64,000 bases of DNA, from NCBI RefSeq assembly GCF_000146065.2, contig NC_020449.1, positions 1,836,654-1,900,653 on the forward strand, read 5' to 3'. Position 1 is the stretch's first letter; each line of letters opens with the position of its first letter. A program made the translations under genes and the position numbers. This document shows positions 19,154 through 27,857 of the stretch, one piece after another. The notes below the pieces were generated by a model. It was given only the letters and a program-made list of their open reading frames with translations, made no database searches and had not been told where the DNA came from. The DNA is from Candidatus Cloacimonas acidaminovorans str. Evry. GTDB taxonomy: Bacteria > Cloacimonadota > Cloacimonadia > Cloacimonadales > Cloacimonadaceae.

Positions 19154-19582
19154 ATTGGTAGATGGAGAACGCTGTTTCTTTGTAAGAAAAATTGCGGGGC
19201 TACAACAAGCTCCGGCTACACAAATCATGTAATAAGAAAATACTCGCAAATCAATAAAATTCGTGCAATCTGTGAGAGCCGTCCTTTCTTGTTAGCCATC
19301 ATCAACCCAATCTAAAGGATGGGTGGAGGATGTGTAAAGGATGGTTGGAGGATGGGTTGGAATTGGGCAAGCTTATATGGCTGAGTTGTTTTTAGGTGAA
19401 TTATGGCAGAGTGCTAAGAGCGAAGGGTAAAGAGATTTTTTTCACTTATTTTTAGATTTTTTTACGAGGATTTCAACCTTCCTGTTTTTATTGTTGACGA
19501 GGAATTCAACCTTCCGGAAAAAAGAAATCCCCATCGTTTATAAGAGAAGAACCTACAAAACTATCCTTCTTTTGGGACAAAA

Positions 19583-19716
19583 GTTCCGGAGGAACGACAG
19601 ATAATAACAACGGGTTTTAACCCGGTGAAAAGTGAAGAACCTACAAAACAATCCTTCTTTTCTGACAAAAGTTCCGTAGGAACGACAGGTATTAACAACG
19701 GGTTTTAACCCGGCAC
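19583..19716 (+). repeat. Pair of 88-bp stem-loop repeat units
   Basis: Units start at 19583 and 19671, again 88 bp apart. The first has GTTCCGGAGGAAC, the second GTTCCGTAGGAAC; both continue to CGGGTTTTAACCCG. The spacer here (CCTACAAAACAATCCTTCTT) differs from that of the left arrays. Confidence 0.8.
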
Positions 19717-19871
19717 TTTGAAGATGGACAATATCTTATTTCCTTTTTGCGAATGAGTTCCATAGTAAAGTGGAAGTTGCCAATGCATTTGTTCTCAACT
19801 GCATTTTGGGGATAAAATAAAGTCCACTGTTTTCAAGGTATCTCAGCTTTTTCCAGCTTGAATTGCTAAAG

Positions 19872-19916
19872 CATTGCTTACCCATTACGGATGGGATTAG
19901 CAATGGGTAAGCAATG
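19872..19916. repeat. Dispersed palindrome CATTGCTTACCCATT (copy 2)
   Basis: Arms at 19872-19886 and 19902-19916, 15 bp perfect, identical to those at 7196-7240 with the same 15-base loop. Confidence 0.85.
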
Positions 19917-20151
19917 AGTAAGCAATGCTATTAAGGAAGAATATGTAATTATATTTAGATAATAGGAGTTAGGAAAATTTAGGGGAAGAAGAAAATATTA
20001 TATCTGTAACTTCATATTTTATATAGTTTTAATATTCATAAACCCTATATTATAAGATAAATCTTATAGAGATGGCAGTTAGATAACGACGGGTTTTAAC
20101 CCAGCGCAAGAGGAGAAAAACCACAAAACTATACTTCTATTAGGAAATAAG

Positions 20152-20265
20152 TTTCATAGGAACGACAGGTATTAACAACGGGTTTTAACCCGGTGAAGAA
20201 GAACATCAGAGAGCCATTATCTCATTACCCTGGAAAGAGTTATGCAGGAACTCGTTTTAACGGAA
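20152..20265 (+). repeat. 88-bp repeat unit followed by a decayed unit
   Basis: One unit starts at 20152 (GTTTCATAGGAAC, stem weakened), with the common spacer GAACATCAGAGAGCCATTAT. A decayed second unit (GTTATGCAGGAACTCGTTTT) begins about 88 bp later. Confidence 0.75.
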
Positions 20266-20431
20266 AAGGTATTTTATGCGTTCTTTCTCTTTCATTGTAT
20301 TGCTTTTTGGGAGTTCATAGATGAAAGACATTAAATTTGATTAGTTTTCACTGGTTTCCTGTTTATATTGATTCTTTATTTTTCATTCAGCATTCAAAAT
20401 CGGGTAATCCTGTTCATCACGAAGCTATTGA

Positions 20432-21772
20432 TTAAATTTCCGGTCTATTTCCTCCCATCATTCGTTCTATATGTTTTCTTCCCTGAGGGGTATTGACTTT
20501 TTTCAGCATTTTTTTCATTTCTTCAAACTGGCGTAACAAGCGATTAACTTCCGTAACGCTAAGTCCGCATCCTTTAGCAATACGGAGACGTCTGCTGCCG
20601 TTAATAATTTCAGGATGCTCGCGTTCTTTTTCGGTCATTGATTGAATAATTGCTTCTATATGTTTTAGTGCTTTATCGTCAATTTTCAAATCGGCGGGAA
20701 GTTTGCGTCCCAAGCCGGGAATCATACGAATTATTGATTCCAGAGAACCCATTTTTTTGATGCTTTGTAATTGTTTGAGGAAATCATTTAAAGTAAACTG
20801 ATTTTTCAGCATTTTGCGGGCAAGTTTTTCTTCCGCCTCCATATCTATTGCTTCTTCGGCTTTTTCAATAAGGGTTAAAACATCGCCCATTCCCAAAATA
20901 CGGCTTGCCATTCTATCGGGATAAAAAATTTCCAGATCGCTGATTTTTTCCCCGATGCCGACAAAAGCAACCGGTTTTCCCGTAACTGCTTTAATGGATA
21001 AAGCTGCTCCACCGCGGGCATCGCCATCCAGTTTAGTTAAAATAACGGCATCAAAGGCAAGTTTATCGTAAAATTCCTTGGCAATTGTAACGGCATCCTG
21101 TCCGGTTGTTGCATCTGCCACAAAAAATATATAATCTGGTTTTATATGTGTCTTCAAGCGTGCCACTTCTTCCATCATCGGTTCATCAATATGAAGACGG
21201 CCTGCAGTATCAAAAATAAGCAGATTAACCATTTCCTTATCTGCCATAGATAAAGCGGAATCCGCTATTTTAAGAACATTTTTGGTATCTTCGGAAACGA
21301 CGGGAATGCCAATTTGTTTACCCAGAATTTTAAGCTGATCAACAGCTGCAGGACGGTAAACATCACAGGCAACAAGCATCGGTTTGATGCCTTTTTTCCG
21401 GTAAAAAGCGGCAAGTTTGGCACAGGCAGTTGTTTTTCCTGAACCCTGCAAACCAACCAGCATAACTTTAGTGAGGCGATTGTTGAAGACCTTAAACTGA
21501 AAACCTTCCGTATCCATAAGGTTAACAAGCTGTTCATAAACGATTTTTACAACCTGCTGACCCGGGGTAAGGGACTTCATAACTTCTACACCCAAAGCCC
21601 GTTTTTCCACTTCAGCAATGAAATTCTTCACAATTCTGAAGTTTACATCGGCTTCTAAAAGCGCCATTCGGACTTCACGCAAACCCGCTTTTATGTTATC
21701 TTCGGTTAAATATCCTTTTCCCCGCAGGTTACGGAAAATTTTATCCAAGCGTTCAGATAGGTTTTCAAACAT
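20432..21772 (-). CDS. ffh: Signal recognition particle GTPase Ffh (SRP54)
   Basis: Binds signal sequences and 4.5S RNA and delivers ribosomes to FtsY at the membrane. 446 residues, full length. The N domain (1-90) begins MFENLSERLDKIFRNLRGKG. The G domain has GLQGSGKTT (G1, about 108-116), DTAGRLHID (G3), TKLDGDARGG (G4) and FVGIGEK. The Met-rich M domain covers about residues 325-446 and includes SMTEKEREHPEIINGSRRLR and the RIAKGCGLSVTEVNRLLRQF RNA-binding segment. Last gene of the housekeeping operon, 18 bp after rpe. Confidence 0.98.
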   Translation of the reverse strand: MFENLSERLDKIFRNLRGKGYLTEDNIKAGLREVRMALLEADVNFRIVKNFIAEVEKRALGVEVMKSLTPGQQVVKIVYEQLVNLMDTEGFQFKVFNNRLTKVMLVGLQGSGKTTACAKLAAFYRKKGIKPMLVACDVYRPAAVDQLKILGKQIGIPVVSEDTKNVLKIADSALSMADKEMVNLLIFDTAGRLHIDEPMMEEVARLKTHIKPDYIFFVADATTGQDAVTIAKEFYDKLAFDAVILTKLDGDARGGAALSIKAVTGKPVAFVGIGEKISDLEIFYPDRMASRILGMGDVLTLIEKAEEAIDMEAEEKLARKMLKNQFTLNDFLKQLQSIKKMGSLESIIRMIPGLGRKLPADLKIDDKALKHIEAIIQSMTEKEREHPEIINGSRRLRIAKGCGLSVTEVNRLLRQFEEMKKMLKKVNTPQGRKHIERMMGGNRPEI

Positions 21773-21790
21773 TATTGATCCTTAATATGT

Positions 21791-22444
21791 TCAGGCATTT
21801 CTTAAAGCGGAAATTGCCTGACTATAATCGTGACTGCTGAAAATATAGGAGGCAGAAACCAGAATATCGGTTCCCGCTTCTTTTAATGCTTTAGCGTTAG
21901 CGGCAGTAACTCCCCCGTCAACTTCTATGAGATAGCGGTAATTATTCTTTTTCCGCAGGTTATATAAATCCCAAATTTTATAGATGGCAGAAGGAATAAA
22001 GTCCTGAGCCGAAAAACCAGGATTTACACTCATCACCAAAATATAATCCAAATCAGGCAAAAGAGCTTCCAAAGTTCCTATGGGAGTTCCAGGATTTAAT
22101 GCCAACCCGGCTTTAATGCCTTTTTCTTTTAATGTCTGAATAAGCCGGTGGCTATGATAAAATGTTTCCTGATGAAAGCTGACCCATTGCACATCCATAT
22201 CCAGCAAAAGGGAAATATGAAAATCCGGATTGGTAACCATTAAATGAACATCCAAAGGCAGCTTACTTAAAAAACGAATAGTTCTAATTACTGGAAACCC
22301 GAAACTCAAATTGGGCACATAGTGACCATCCATAATATCCAAATGCAGGATATCGGCTCCAGCGGCTTCCAGAGAAGTAATTTCGGAATCAAGATTTCCA
22401 AAATCCGCTGCTAAGAGTGAAGGGGCTATTTGCGTCTTTTGCAT
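21791..22444 (-). CDS. rpe: Ribulose-phosphate 3-epimerase
   Basis: Interconverts ribulose 5-phosphate and xylulose 5-phosphate in the pentose phosphate pathway. 217 residues, normal length. Signatures: IAPSLLAADFGNL at the start, HLDIMDGHYVPNLSFG with metal-binding His and catalytic Asp, HLMVTNPD, VMSVNPGFSAQDF, and YLIEVDGGVTAANA. The TIM barrel is complete. The start codon lies inside the end of the DUF721 gene (19-bp overlap). A non-oxidative pentose pathway role fits its presence in the same operon as prs. Confidence 0.97.
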   Translation of the reverse strand: MQKTQIAPSLLAADFGNLDSEITSLEAAGADILHLDIMDGHYVPNLSFGFPVIRTIRFLSKLPLDVHLMVTNPDFHISLLLDMDVQWVSFHQETFYHSHRLIQTLKEKGIKAGLALNPGTPIGTLEALLPDLDYILVMSVNPGFSAQDFIPSAIYKIWDLYNLRKKNNYRYLIEVDGGVTAANAKALKEAGTDILVSASYIFSSHDYSQAISALRNA

Positions 22445-22740
22445 TTGCGTTTGGGACTGCTGATAAGAAAAACAATATCAGCAATCTCCTCCTCATAGAT
22501 AGATTTGTATTTGGCAATTATATCATCTTTAATCAGAATAAGTTCCTGCATCCAAGTGTTATTTTGAACGGCAACAAAAAGAACACCGTTTTCCACTTTT
22601 ACAGGATGCGATTGGGAAGCCAGAATTTCGCCAACTATCTTGCTCCAAGAAAGATAAATATGGATAAAAGACCGGTATTTATCTCCGCCTAAACGGTAGA
22701 TAAGGTTTTCGGAAAGCCGGGAAAAAGAGCTGAAAGCCAT
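22426..22740 (-). CDS. DUF721 (DciA-like) protein
   Basis: 104 residues from the ATG at 22740. A GTG at 22761 would add 7 residues but lies inside a stem-loop. The DUF721 pattern is visible: W-SKIVGEILASQSHPVKVENGVLFVAVQNNTWMQEL, a small KH-like fold. DciA members help load the replicative helicase in bacteria without DnaC/DnaI; other members are uncharacterised. The C-terminus is a short basic tail (PKRKCKRRK). It lies between a membrane protein gene and rpe and overlaps rpe by 19 bp. Confidence 0.8.
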   Translation of the reverse strand: MAFSSFSRLSENLIYRLGGDKYRSFIHIYLSWSKIVGEILASQSHPVKVENGVLFVAVQNNTWMQELILIKDDIIAKYKSIYEEEIADIVFLISSPKRKCKRRK

Positions 22741-22758
22741 TGCTAAAATAAAACTCTC

Positions 22759-22782
22759 CACCGAAGATAAAACACTTCGGTG
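22759..22782 (-). promoter_or_regulatory. Stem-loop before the DUF721 gene
   Basis: CACCGAAG (22759-22766) pairs with CTTCGGTG (22775-22782), 8 bp with an 8-base loop. On the minus strand it is followed by GGAGAGTTTTATTTT, so it could be a weak terminator/attenuator or could affect use of the nearby GGAG. Confidence 0.45.
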
Positions 22783-22809
22783 AACTTATAATGTCCCGTT
22801 AAAAGCTGA

Positions 22810-23385
22810 TTATTCCTTGTTGGATAATAACCCGTAACCGCTGTAGGAAAGGATTAAAACAATCAGCGCTACATAATATACGGAACCGATGCCAATGGTT
22901 GTCTTTTCCACTCTGCTCATTAAAAATCCCGGAACAATAGCCGCTATAAAATAAAGAATATAACCGATAACTCTGTTGCTGACCTGACTGCCACGATAAT
23001 TAATGAAATAAACAGCCAATAATGTTAAAACAATAAACAGAACCGTAATTCCGCTTACAATTCCTAATGCGGCTCCTGATTTTACCGTCTCGGGAAGAGT
23101 TATCAAATTGGTGCGCAAAATAATTACCGGTGGAGTTATTAAAGCCAGAATCATTAGAAGAATTCCAAAAATCTTTCTAAAGAGTTGAGACGACCCTTTA
23201 ACCTTCTCAAAATGACGCTGACGCTTGCGCGTCATATAAAACATAATGGCTACCACCACCAGAAAAAATACACCATAAGCAACAATCATAATGGGTCTGC
23301 CGCTAATCATACCCAATAGGGATAAAACCGCAACAAACACTACCAAAGTGATTATTTGTTTAATCTTAAACCATAAATCGGACAT
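22810..23385 (-). CDS. Multi-pass membrane protein of unknown function
   Basis: 191 residues with about six predicted membrane segments (around residues 12-30, 32-50, 72-92, 104-126, 138-156, 165-185). A basic, probably cytoplasmic loop TRKRQRHFEKVKGSSQ separates segments 2 and 3. I do not recognise a family. It follows rplI after 18 bp in the housekeeping operon and precedes the DUF721 gene. The frame is credible from position and composition; no function is proposed. Confidence 0.75.
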   Translation of the reverse strand: MSDLWFKIKQIITLVVFVAVLSLLGMISGRPIMIVAYGVFFLVVVAIMFYMTRKRQRHFEKVKGSSQLFRKIFGILLMILALITPPVIILRTNLITLPETVKSGAALGIVSGITVLFIVLTLLAVYFINYRGSQVSNRVIGYILYFIAAIVPGFLMSRVEKTTIGIGSVYYVALIVLILSYSGYGLLSNKE

Positions 23386-23403
23386 AAAAACCTCCCGGTT
23401 TTA

Positions 23404-23850
23404 CTATTGTTCCGGCTCAATAGAAATATTAAGCGTGCACACAATATCTTTCCGCAGATGAATAGGCACTTGGAATTCGCCCAGTTCTTTGAAATGTTTG
23501 TCCATTTCCAGGTCATTTTTCTGAATATTAATTCCCTGTTCTTCCAAGCTACGGATAATATCCAGCTCGGATACGGAACCGAACATAGTACCGTGTTCAT
23601 CAACTTTTCTCATAAATACCAGTTTCGTGGAGTCAATTTTTTCGGCAAGGTTTTTTAATTCTTCGGTCAATTTTTGCTCTTCATCGGCAAGCTTATTTTT
23701 AATAGCATTAAGATTTTTCAAGTTTGCCGGAGTTGCATATAAAGCAAAGCCGCGGGGAACAAGATAATTTCTGGCATATCCTCTTTTAACATTAACAACA
23801 TCACCCTGATTTCCCACTTTTTCTATTGTTTTCAACATAATAACTTTCAT
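23404..23850 (-). CDS. rplI: 50S ribosomal protein bL9
   Basis: 148 residues from the ATG at 23850. The N-terminal domain MKVIMLKTIEKVGNQGDVVN plus VKRGYARNYLVPRGFA is the L9 signature; a long connecting helix (about 45-75) and the C-terminal domain with GTMFGSVSELDI and HLRKDI follow. Starts further upstream run through the previous gene and have no L9 homology. The start overlaps the stop of the preceding membrane-protein gene as ATGA. Confidence 0.97.
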   Translation of the reverse strand: MKVIMLKTIEKVGNQGDVVNVKRGYARNYLVPRGFALYATPANLKNLNAIKNKLADEEQKLTEELKNLAEKIDSTKLVFMRKVDEHGTMFGSVSELDIIRSLEEQGINIQKNDLEMDKHFKELGEFQVPIHLRKDIVCTLNISIEPEQ

Positions 23851-24683
23851 TCCGTGTAACCTCCAGGAGTTATATTTCTTTTTGTAAACCACATATTTCC
23901 AAAGCCCAACAGAACCAGGAGAATATTGGCATAAAGAACAATTATAAGCATAAATAAGCCGCTGATTATACGGTTGGAAAAAATCATTCCCAAACGCTGC
24001 CAAACCAAACCTGCTCCCTGAAAAAAGGGAATTATGCACAAGGATAGCAACAGGTTATAAAACAGCAATTTCGTCTGGTCAAAAAAATATAAGGGCAAGA
24101 CCGCAATGATAAGCAGGTTAAAATATACCGGAAACCTTAAGTTCTCAATCCTATTAGGTATTTGTAACCTTCCCTCAAAAAGCAGAAATCCGATCAGCCA
24201 GGCAATTGCTTGTGAAATAACCCAAATAGAAGGTATTATTCCCTTCCAGAAAGGTAAGGTCTGCTGCAACAAATCATTATTCAGCAAAGCCGGCATTTTA
24301 TCCTTCACCACTTGCATTCCCTGTTCAAAAAGCTGGTCTTGATAGGTTTTGAATAAATAATACCTCAGCATTCCCCAAGCAAACATTACTAAAAATGCTG
24401 CCAGAAAGGAATTGCTGAGAATATGATTGTGTTTTAGCACCATTAGAAAAACCAAAACCGGCAAACCCACTGCTAAAATGGCATCCAAGCACATTAAACG
24501 AGTACTTGTTTGAGGGTCAAAAATCAACAGCAGCACCGGAATCGGAATAAACATTATAAATGCCTGCAAGGGCTTGGTTAAATTCAACTCAGCCGTTTTG
24601 GCAACATAGAGCATATACAGAATTAAACCCAGAAAAGGACTTAATAGTGATAAAGCTCCAAAGATGACAGGATAAATCGGCAT
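23847..24683 (-). CDS. Multi-pass membrane protein, probably DUF2232 (YybS-like)
   Basis: 278 residues with seven or eight hydrophobic segments spread over the whole length. A soluble stretch at about residues 115-150 (YQDQLFEQGMQVVKDKMPAL) lies between segments. Position between rpsR and rplI, and a last third containing LCIIPFFQGAGLVW, fit the DUF2232/YybS family, which often sits in this ribosomal gene neighbourhood. The family's function is not established. The start follows the rpsR stop directly and the stop overlaps rplI. The family call rests mainly on context. Confidence 0.8.
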   Translation of the reverse strand: MPIYPVIFGALSLLSPFLGLILYMLYVAKTAELNLTKPLQAFIMFIPIPVLLLIFDPQTSTRLMCLDAILAVGLPVLVFLMVLKHNHILSNSFLAAFLVMFAWGMLRYYLFKTYQDQLFEQGMQVVKDKMPALLNNDLLQQTLPFWKGIIPSIWVISQAIAWLIGFLLFEGRLQIPNRIENLRFPVYFNLLIIAVLPLYFFDQTKLLFYNLLLSLCIIPFFQGAGLVWQRLGMIFSNRIISGLFMLIIVLYANILLVLLGFGNMWFTKRNITPGGYTE

Positions 24684-24920
24684 TTATTCAATTACATAAG
24701 GAATTAATGCCATCTGACGCGCACGTTTAATTTCAGTTGTAAGCTTCCTTTGGTGCTTGGCGCAAGTTCCGGTCAAACGTGCCGGCTCAATTTTTCCTAC
24801 TTCTGAGATATAAGGTTTCAGAACATCAATATTCTTATAGTCAATCTGAATTTCTTTATTGGCGCAAAACCTGCAGTATTTTTTGCGGGTATATTTTTTC
24901 TTTCTGTCGGTAGTATTCAT
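24684..24920 (-). CDS. rpsR: 30S ribosomal protein bS18
   Basis: 78 residues, normal length. Signature segments are [30 protein letters not shown], and [20 protein letters not shown] ending in RQMALIPYV. The CxxC and the Cys in GTCAKHQ are retained, suggesting a zinc-type S18. Binds S6 on the small subunit, in keeping with rpsF in the same operon. Confidence 0.98.
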   Translation of the reverse strand: MNTTDRKKKYTRKKYCRFCANKEIQIDYKNIDVLKPYISEVGKIEPARLTGTCAKHQRKLTTEIKRARQMALIPYVIE

Positions 24921-24929
24921 TCTTTACCT

Positions 24930-25373
24930 CTAAAAAGGAACATCATCAGTTGTAGTATTGTGATGGAGTGTTTCTTCTGCTGGAAGAGGAACTTCTTCAT
25001 TTGGCGGTGTAACTCCTTCTTCGCGAGGTTTCCATTCCAGGGAATGAAGAACATCTACAATCACTTCGGTAGTTTTGCGATTTTGATTGTTTTGGTCTGT
25101 CCAATTGCGAGTTTCAATTCTTCCTTCCACAATTACGGCGCTTCCTTTGTGAGTTTGATTGGCAATAAACTCAGCCCATTTACGCCAAGCTACACAGTCA
25201 ATCCAACTGGTTGCAGTTTGCCATTGTTCGGTTTCATCTTTGTAACGACGATCACAGGCAACAACAAAACGAACTACAGGGGTTCCTTTAGGGGTATATT
25301 TCAGTTCTACATCGTTACCGATTCTGCCGCTAAAGATACATTTGTTTAAACGCGGTACTTTCAAATCAGCCAT
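24930..25373 (-). CDS. ssb: Single-stranded DNA-binding protein
   Basis: 147 residues from the ATG at 25373, which has GAGGAG upstream; an ATG at 25400 would overlap rpsF and has no site. The OB-fold covers residues 5-110: LNKCIFSGRIGNDVELKYTP, VVRFVVACDR, TSWIDCVAWRKWAEF, and GSAVIVEGRIETR. A short linker leads to the acidic tip DDVPF, through which SSB recruits replication and repair proteins. Its place between rpsF and rpsR is the classical bacterial arrangement. Confidence 0.97.
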   Translation of the reverse strand: MADLKVPRLNKCIFSGRIGNDVELKYTPKGTPVVRFVVACDRRYKDETEQWQTATSWIDCVAWRKWAEFIANQTHKGSAVIVEGRIETRNWTDQNNQNRKTTEVIVDVLHSLEWKPREEGVTPPNEEVPLPAEETLHHNTTTDDVPF

Positions 25374-25383
25374 TTTTTTCTCC

Positions 25384-25671
25384 TCAATTCTTTGCCACAA
25401 ATAAGTAGCGAATAATGTTTTCGTTAATATTGAATAGTGCTTTTAGTTTCTTAATAACCAAGCTGTCAACTCTAAAATAATCCACAAAGTAATAGCCCTC
25501 TCTGAATTTTTTAATGGGATAAGCCAGCATACGCTTGCCCCAAGGGTCAATTTTGATGATTTCTCCACCGTTTTCGGTTACCAAAGCCATTAAACTATCA
25601 TTTATAGCATTAGCTTCATCCGCACTTAAGGTGGGAACTAAAATCACCATTAGTTCATAATCCTTTGTCAC
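25384..25671 (-). CDS. rpsF: 30S ribosomal protein bS6 (GTG start)
   Basis: 95 residues from the GTG at 25671, giving MTKDYELMVILVPTLSADEA. GGAGG lies 7 bases upstream within the end of pth, and the GTG shares one base with the pth stop (TAGTG). An ATG at 25722 would add 17 residues unrelated to S6. The S6 motifs WGKRMLAYPIKKFREGYYF and NENIIRYLFV are present. Partner of bS18. Confidence 0.95.
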   Translation of the reverse strand: MTKDYELMVILVPTLSADEANAINDSLMALVTENGGEIIKIDPWGKRMLAYPIKKFREGYYFVDYFRVDSLVIKKLKALFNINENIIRYLFVAKN

Positions 25672-26267
25672 TATTTTTCCTCCTTTGGACTTACGATTCC
25701 GGAACTTTCTGCTCCGGAACAAGATTTTTTCCAGATACTATATTCATTCAACACAGCGTTGAAATCATACTTTATATAAAGGTCTATAAATTTACCCGCC
25801 TGGTCCAGAGCCGGATTCAGCAATTCCCATTCTTCGGGTAAAATATCGCTTAGCACATAATTTTGGGGATCAATTTCGTTGTTTCTGCCAATTCCAATCC
25901 GAATTCTTTTCAGCTCTTCAGGGGGTATAACTGCAAGCAAGGATTTTATGCCATTATGGCCGCCATCTCCTCCTCCCTGACGAATACGAATTTTGGCTAC
26001 AGGCAGTTCTATATCATCATAAATAACCATATATTCAGAAATTATCCATTGCTTTAATGCCTGTTTTATTGCTTCACCAGAACGGTTCATCCAGGTTTTG
26101 GGTTTAATCAAAACAGCTCGTTTAAGAACAATATAATCAAAAACATCACCTTTGGCAAAATTCCTTTCTCTGCCTAAAGCCCAACGGTCAAGACAGATAA
26201 AACCCAGATTGTGACGGTTGTTGGCAAATTCCTTTCCCGGATTTCCAAGTCCTATAATGAGCTTCAT
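25671..26267 (-). CDS. pth: Peptidyl-tRNA hydrolase
   Basis: Releases tRNA from peptidyl-tRNA that has dropped off ribosomes. 198 residues. Catalytic His in NNRHNLGF (residue about 19), with GLGNPGKEF at the N-terminus, KPKTWMNRSGEA, YDDIELPVAKIRIRQGGGDG with GGHNGIKSL, and RIGIGR. The C-terminal 15 residues (CSGAESSGIVSPKEEK) form an unstructured tail that also encodes the ribosome binding site of rpsF. Next to rplY as in many bacteria. Confidence 0.97.
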   Translation of the reverse strand: MKLIIGLGNPGKEFANNRHNLGFICLDRWALGRERNFAKGDVFDYIVLKRAVLIKPKTWMNRSGEAIKQALKQWIISEYMVIYDDIELPVAKIRIRQGGGDGGHNGIKSLLAVIPPEELKRIRIGIGRNNEIDPQNYVLSDILPEEWELLNPALDQAGKFIDLYIKYDFNAVLNEYSIWKKSCSGAESSGIVSPKEEK

Positions 26268-26276
26268 AAATAAGCA

Positions 26277-26894
26277 TTATTTTTCTGTTTCGGGAGTTGT
26301 CTGTTCCTCAGGAGCAGGAGCAGCAGGTTTTTCTTCTACAACTTCCGCTCTGGGAGCGTGAATTGCTACTAATGTTACATCGCTGTGTTCTTTTACCTCC
26401 CAGTTACCTTTGGGAAGATCGCGAATATGAAGTGACTCACCAATTTTTAAATTGCTTACATCTAAAGTCAACTCATCAGGAATTTCATTCGCCTTACAAG
26501 AGATTTTTACATTGCGTTGCACGATTTCCATCATTCCACCTTCTTTAACTCCAATTGGTTCTCCTGTAATAATAATCGGAACTTCCACTTCAATAATTGC
26601 CTCGGCAGAAACAACCATAAAATCCAAATGCAACATTTCCCTGGTGACAGGATGAATCTGCTTATCCTTCAAAATCGTATGAAATTGATCACCATTTAAT
26701 TCAATATCCCAGAAACTTACTTCCGCAAAACTTTTCTTATACAGCTGCGTAAAATCCCCTTTAGGAATGCTTACAGAAATACTTTCCAGTTCAGGTCCGT
26801 AGATTACGGCAGGTATCATTCCACTCGCCCTCAAGGTATGCAAATCAGATTTCCTGATTGTTTTTCTGGGAGTGGCTTTCAGGTTAAATATCAT
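26277..26894 (-). CDS. rplY: 50S ribosomal protein bL25, CTC form
   Basis: 205 residues. The N-terminal L25 domain, which binds 5S rRNA, covers about 1-95 (MIFNLKATPRKTIRKSDLHT, GMIPAVIYGPE). The C-terminal TL5/CTC domain covers about 95-185 (VEVPIIITGEPIGVKEGG, ELTLDVSNLKIGESLHIRDL). An acidic Pro/Ala/Glu-rich tail ends the protein. GGAGG precedes the ATG. Gene order prs-rplY-pth is widely conserved. Confidence 0.96.
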   Translation of the reverse strand: MIFNLKATPRKTIRKSDLHTLRASGMIPAVIYGPELESISVSIPKGDFTQLYKKSFAEVSFWDIELNGDQFHTILKDKQIHPVTREMLHLDFMVVSAEAIIEVEVPIIITGEPIGVKEGGMMEIVQRNVKISCKANEIPDELTLDVSNLKIGESLHIRDLPKGNWEVKEHSDVTLVAIHAPRAEVVEEKPAAPAPEEQTTPETEK

Positions 26895-26909
26895 TTATTC
26901 CTCCATTTA

Positions 26910-27857
26910 TTATCTAAATAAAACACTGATTGATTCTTCAATGTGCACTTTCTTAATTGCTATTGCCAGCATTTCGGCAATAGACAACTGCACTATTTTG
27001 GTGCATTGTTTCTTCTCTTCTGAAAGAGGTATTGTATTAGTAATAAAGAGTTTCTCTATTGGAGACGCTTCCAGATCAGATACTGCACTACCGCTTAAGA
27101 CACCATGTGTGCAAGCAGCATAAATCTTCTTAACTCCTTTATCTACTAAGGCATTAGCTACTTTAATCAAACTTCCGCCCGTGTCTATAATATCATCAAA
27201 TAAAATAACCGTTTTATTATTTACTTCACCGATAATATTTAAGAGCTCGGCTCTATCTTCATTTCCACTTCTGCGTTTATCGCCAATAGCTAAAGTGCAA
27301 TTCAAACGCTTTGCCAAAGCTCTTGCTCTGTTTGCACCTCCGGAATCGGGAGAAACAACAACTATATCATCCATTGGCATAATACTTTTAAAATAACGGG
27401 CAAAAGTTGGAATCGCATATAAATGATCCACAGGAATATTAAAAAAACCCTGAATCTGATCGGCATGCAAATCCACAGTAATAACTCTGTGCGCACCTGC
27501 AATAGTAATTAAATCCGCTACCAGCTTTGCTGTAATAGGAACTCGGGGCTGATCCTTTTTATCGGAACGCGCATAAGCATAATAAGGAATAACACAGTTT
27601 ATCCGCTGTGCCGAAGCTCTCTTTAAGGCATCTATAATAATTAATAGGTCAATCAAATTATCATTCACAGGATAACAAGTCGGCTGAATTACAAAAACAT
27701 CAGCTCCGCGCACATTGTCATTGATTTTTACAAACGATTCGTCATTGGAAAATTTGAATAAATCAATATCCGCCAAAGGAATTCCCGCATGTCGGGAAAC
27801 TTCTTCTGCCAAAGGACGATTCGCATTTCCTGTGATTAATATTAGCTTAGAAAACAC
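26910..27857 (-). CDS. prs: Ribose-phosphate pyrophosphokinase (GTG start)
   Basis: Makes PRPP from ribose 5-phosphate and ATP for nucleotide, His and Trp synthesis. 315 residues, usual length, starting at a GTG (27857) with a purine-rich AAGAGAGAAAA upstream. Signatures: FKFSNDESFVKINDNVRGAD, IDALKRASAQRINCVIPYYA, the ADLI-TVDLHADQIQGFF segment, VVSPDSGGANRA, GDKRRSG, and the PRPP loop LFDDIIDTGGSL. First gene of the housekeeping operon. Confidence 0.97.
   Translation of the reverse strand: MFSKLILITGNANRPLAEEVSRHAGIPLADIDLFKFSNDESFVKINDNVRGADVFVIQPTCYPVNDNLIDLLIIIDALKRASAQRINCVIPYYAYARSDKKDQPRVPITAKLVADLITIAGAHRVITVDLHADQIQGFFNIPVDHLYAIPTFARYFKSIMPMDDIVVVSPDSGGANRARALAKRLNCTLAIGDKRRSGNEDRAELLNIIGEVNNKTVILFDDIIDTGGSLIKVANALVDKGVKKIYAACTHGVLSGSAVSDLEASPIEKLFITNTIPLSEEKKQCTKIVQLSIAEMLAIAIKKVHIEESISVLFR

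Larger units (their letters stand above)
19163..20255 (+). repeat. Right copy of the approximately 1-kb mosaic direct repeat
   Basis: Matches 6541-7575 block by block in the same orientation: CTCCGGCTACACAAATC, GAGAGCCGTCCTTTCTTGTT, GGTATCTCAGCTTTTTCCAG, the palindrome, AACCCTATATTATAAGATA, and a terminal 88-bp unit. Differences are substitutions and small indels, plus extra sequence at 19440-19560 and a different number of 88-bp units. Confidence 0.8.
19119..20431. other. 1.3-kb gene-free region made of mosaic repeats (right side of the catabolic operon)
   Basis: Holds the operon promoter at its left end, then the second copy of the mosaic repeat, 88-bp units, a pair of ACGAGGA-TTCAACCTTCC words 33 bp apart (19464 and 19497), the long palindrome, and an AT-rich tail up to ffh. 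No credible gene. Confidence 0.8.
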
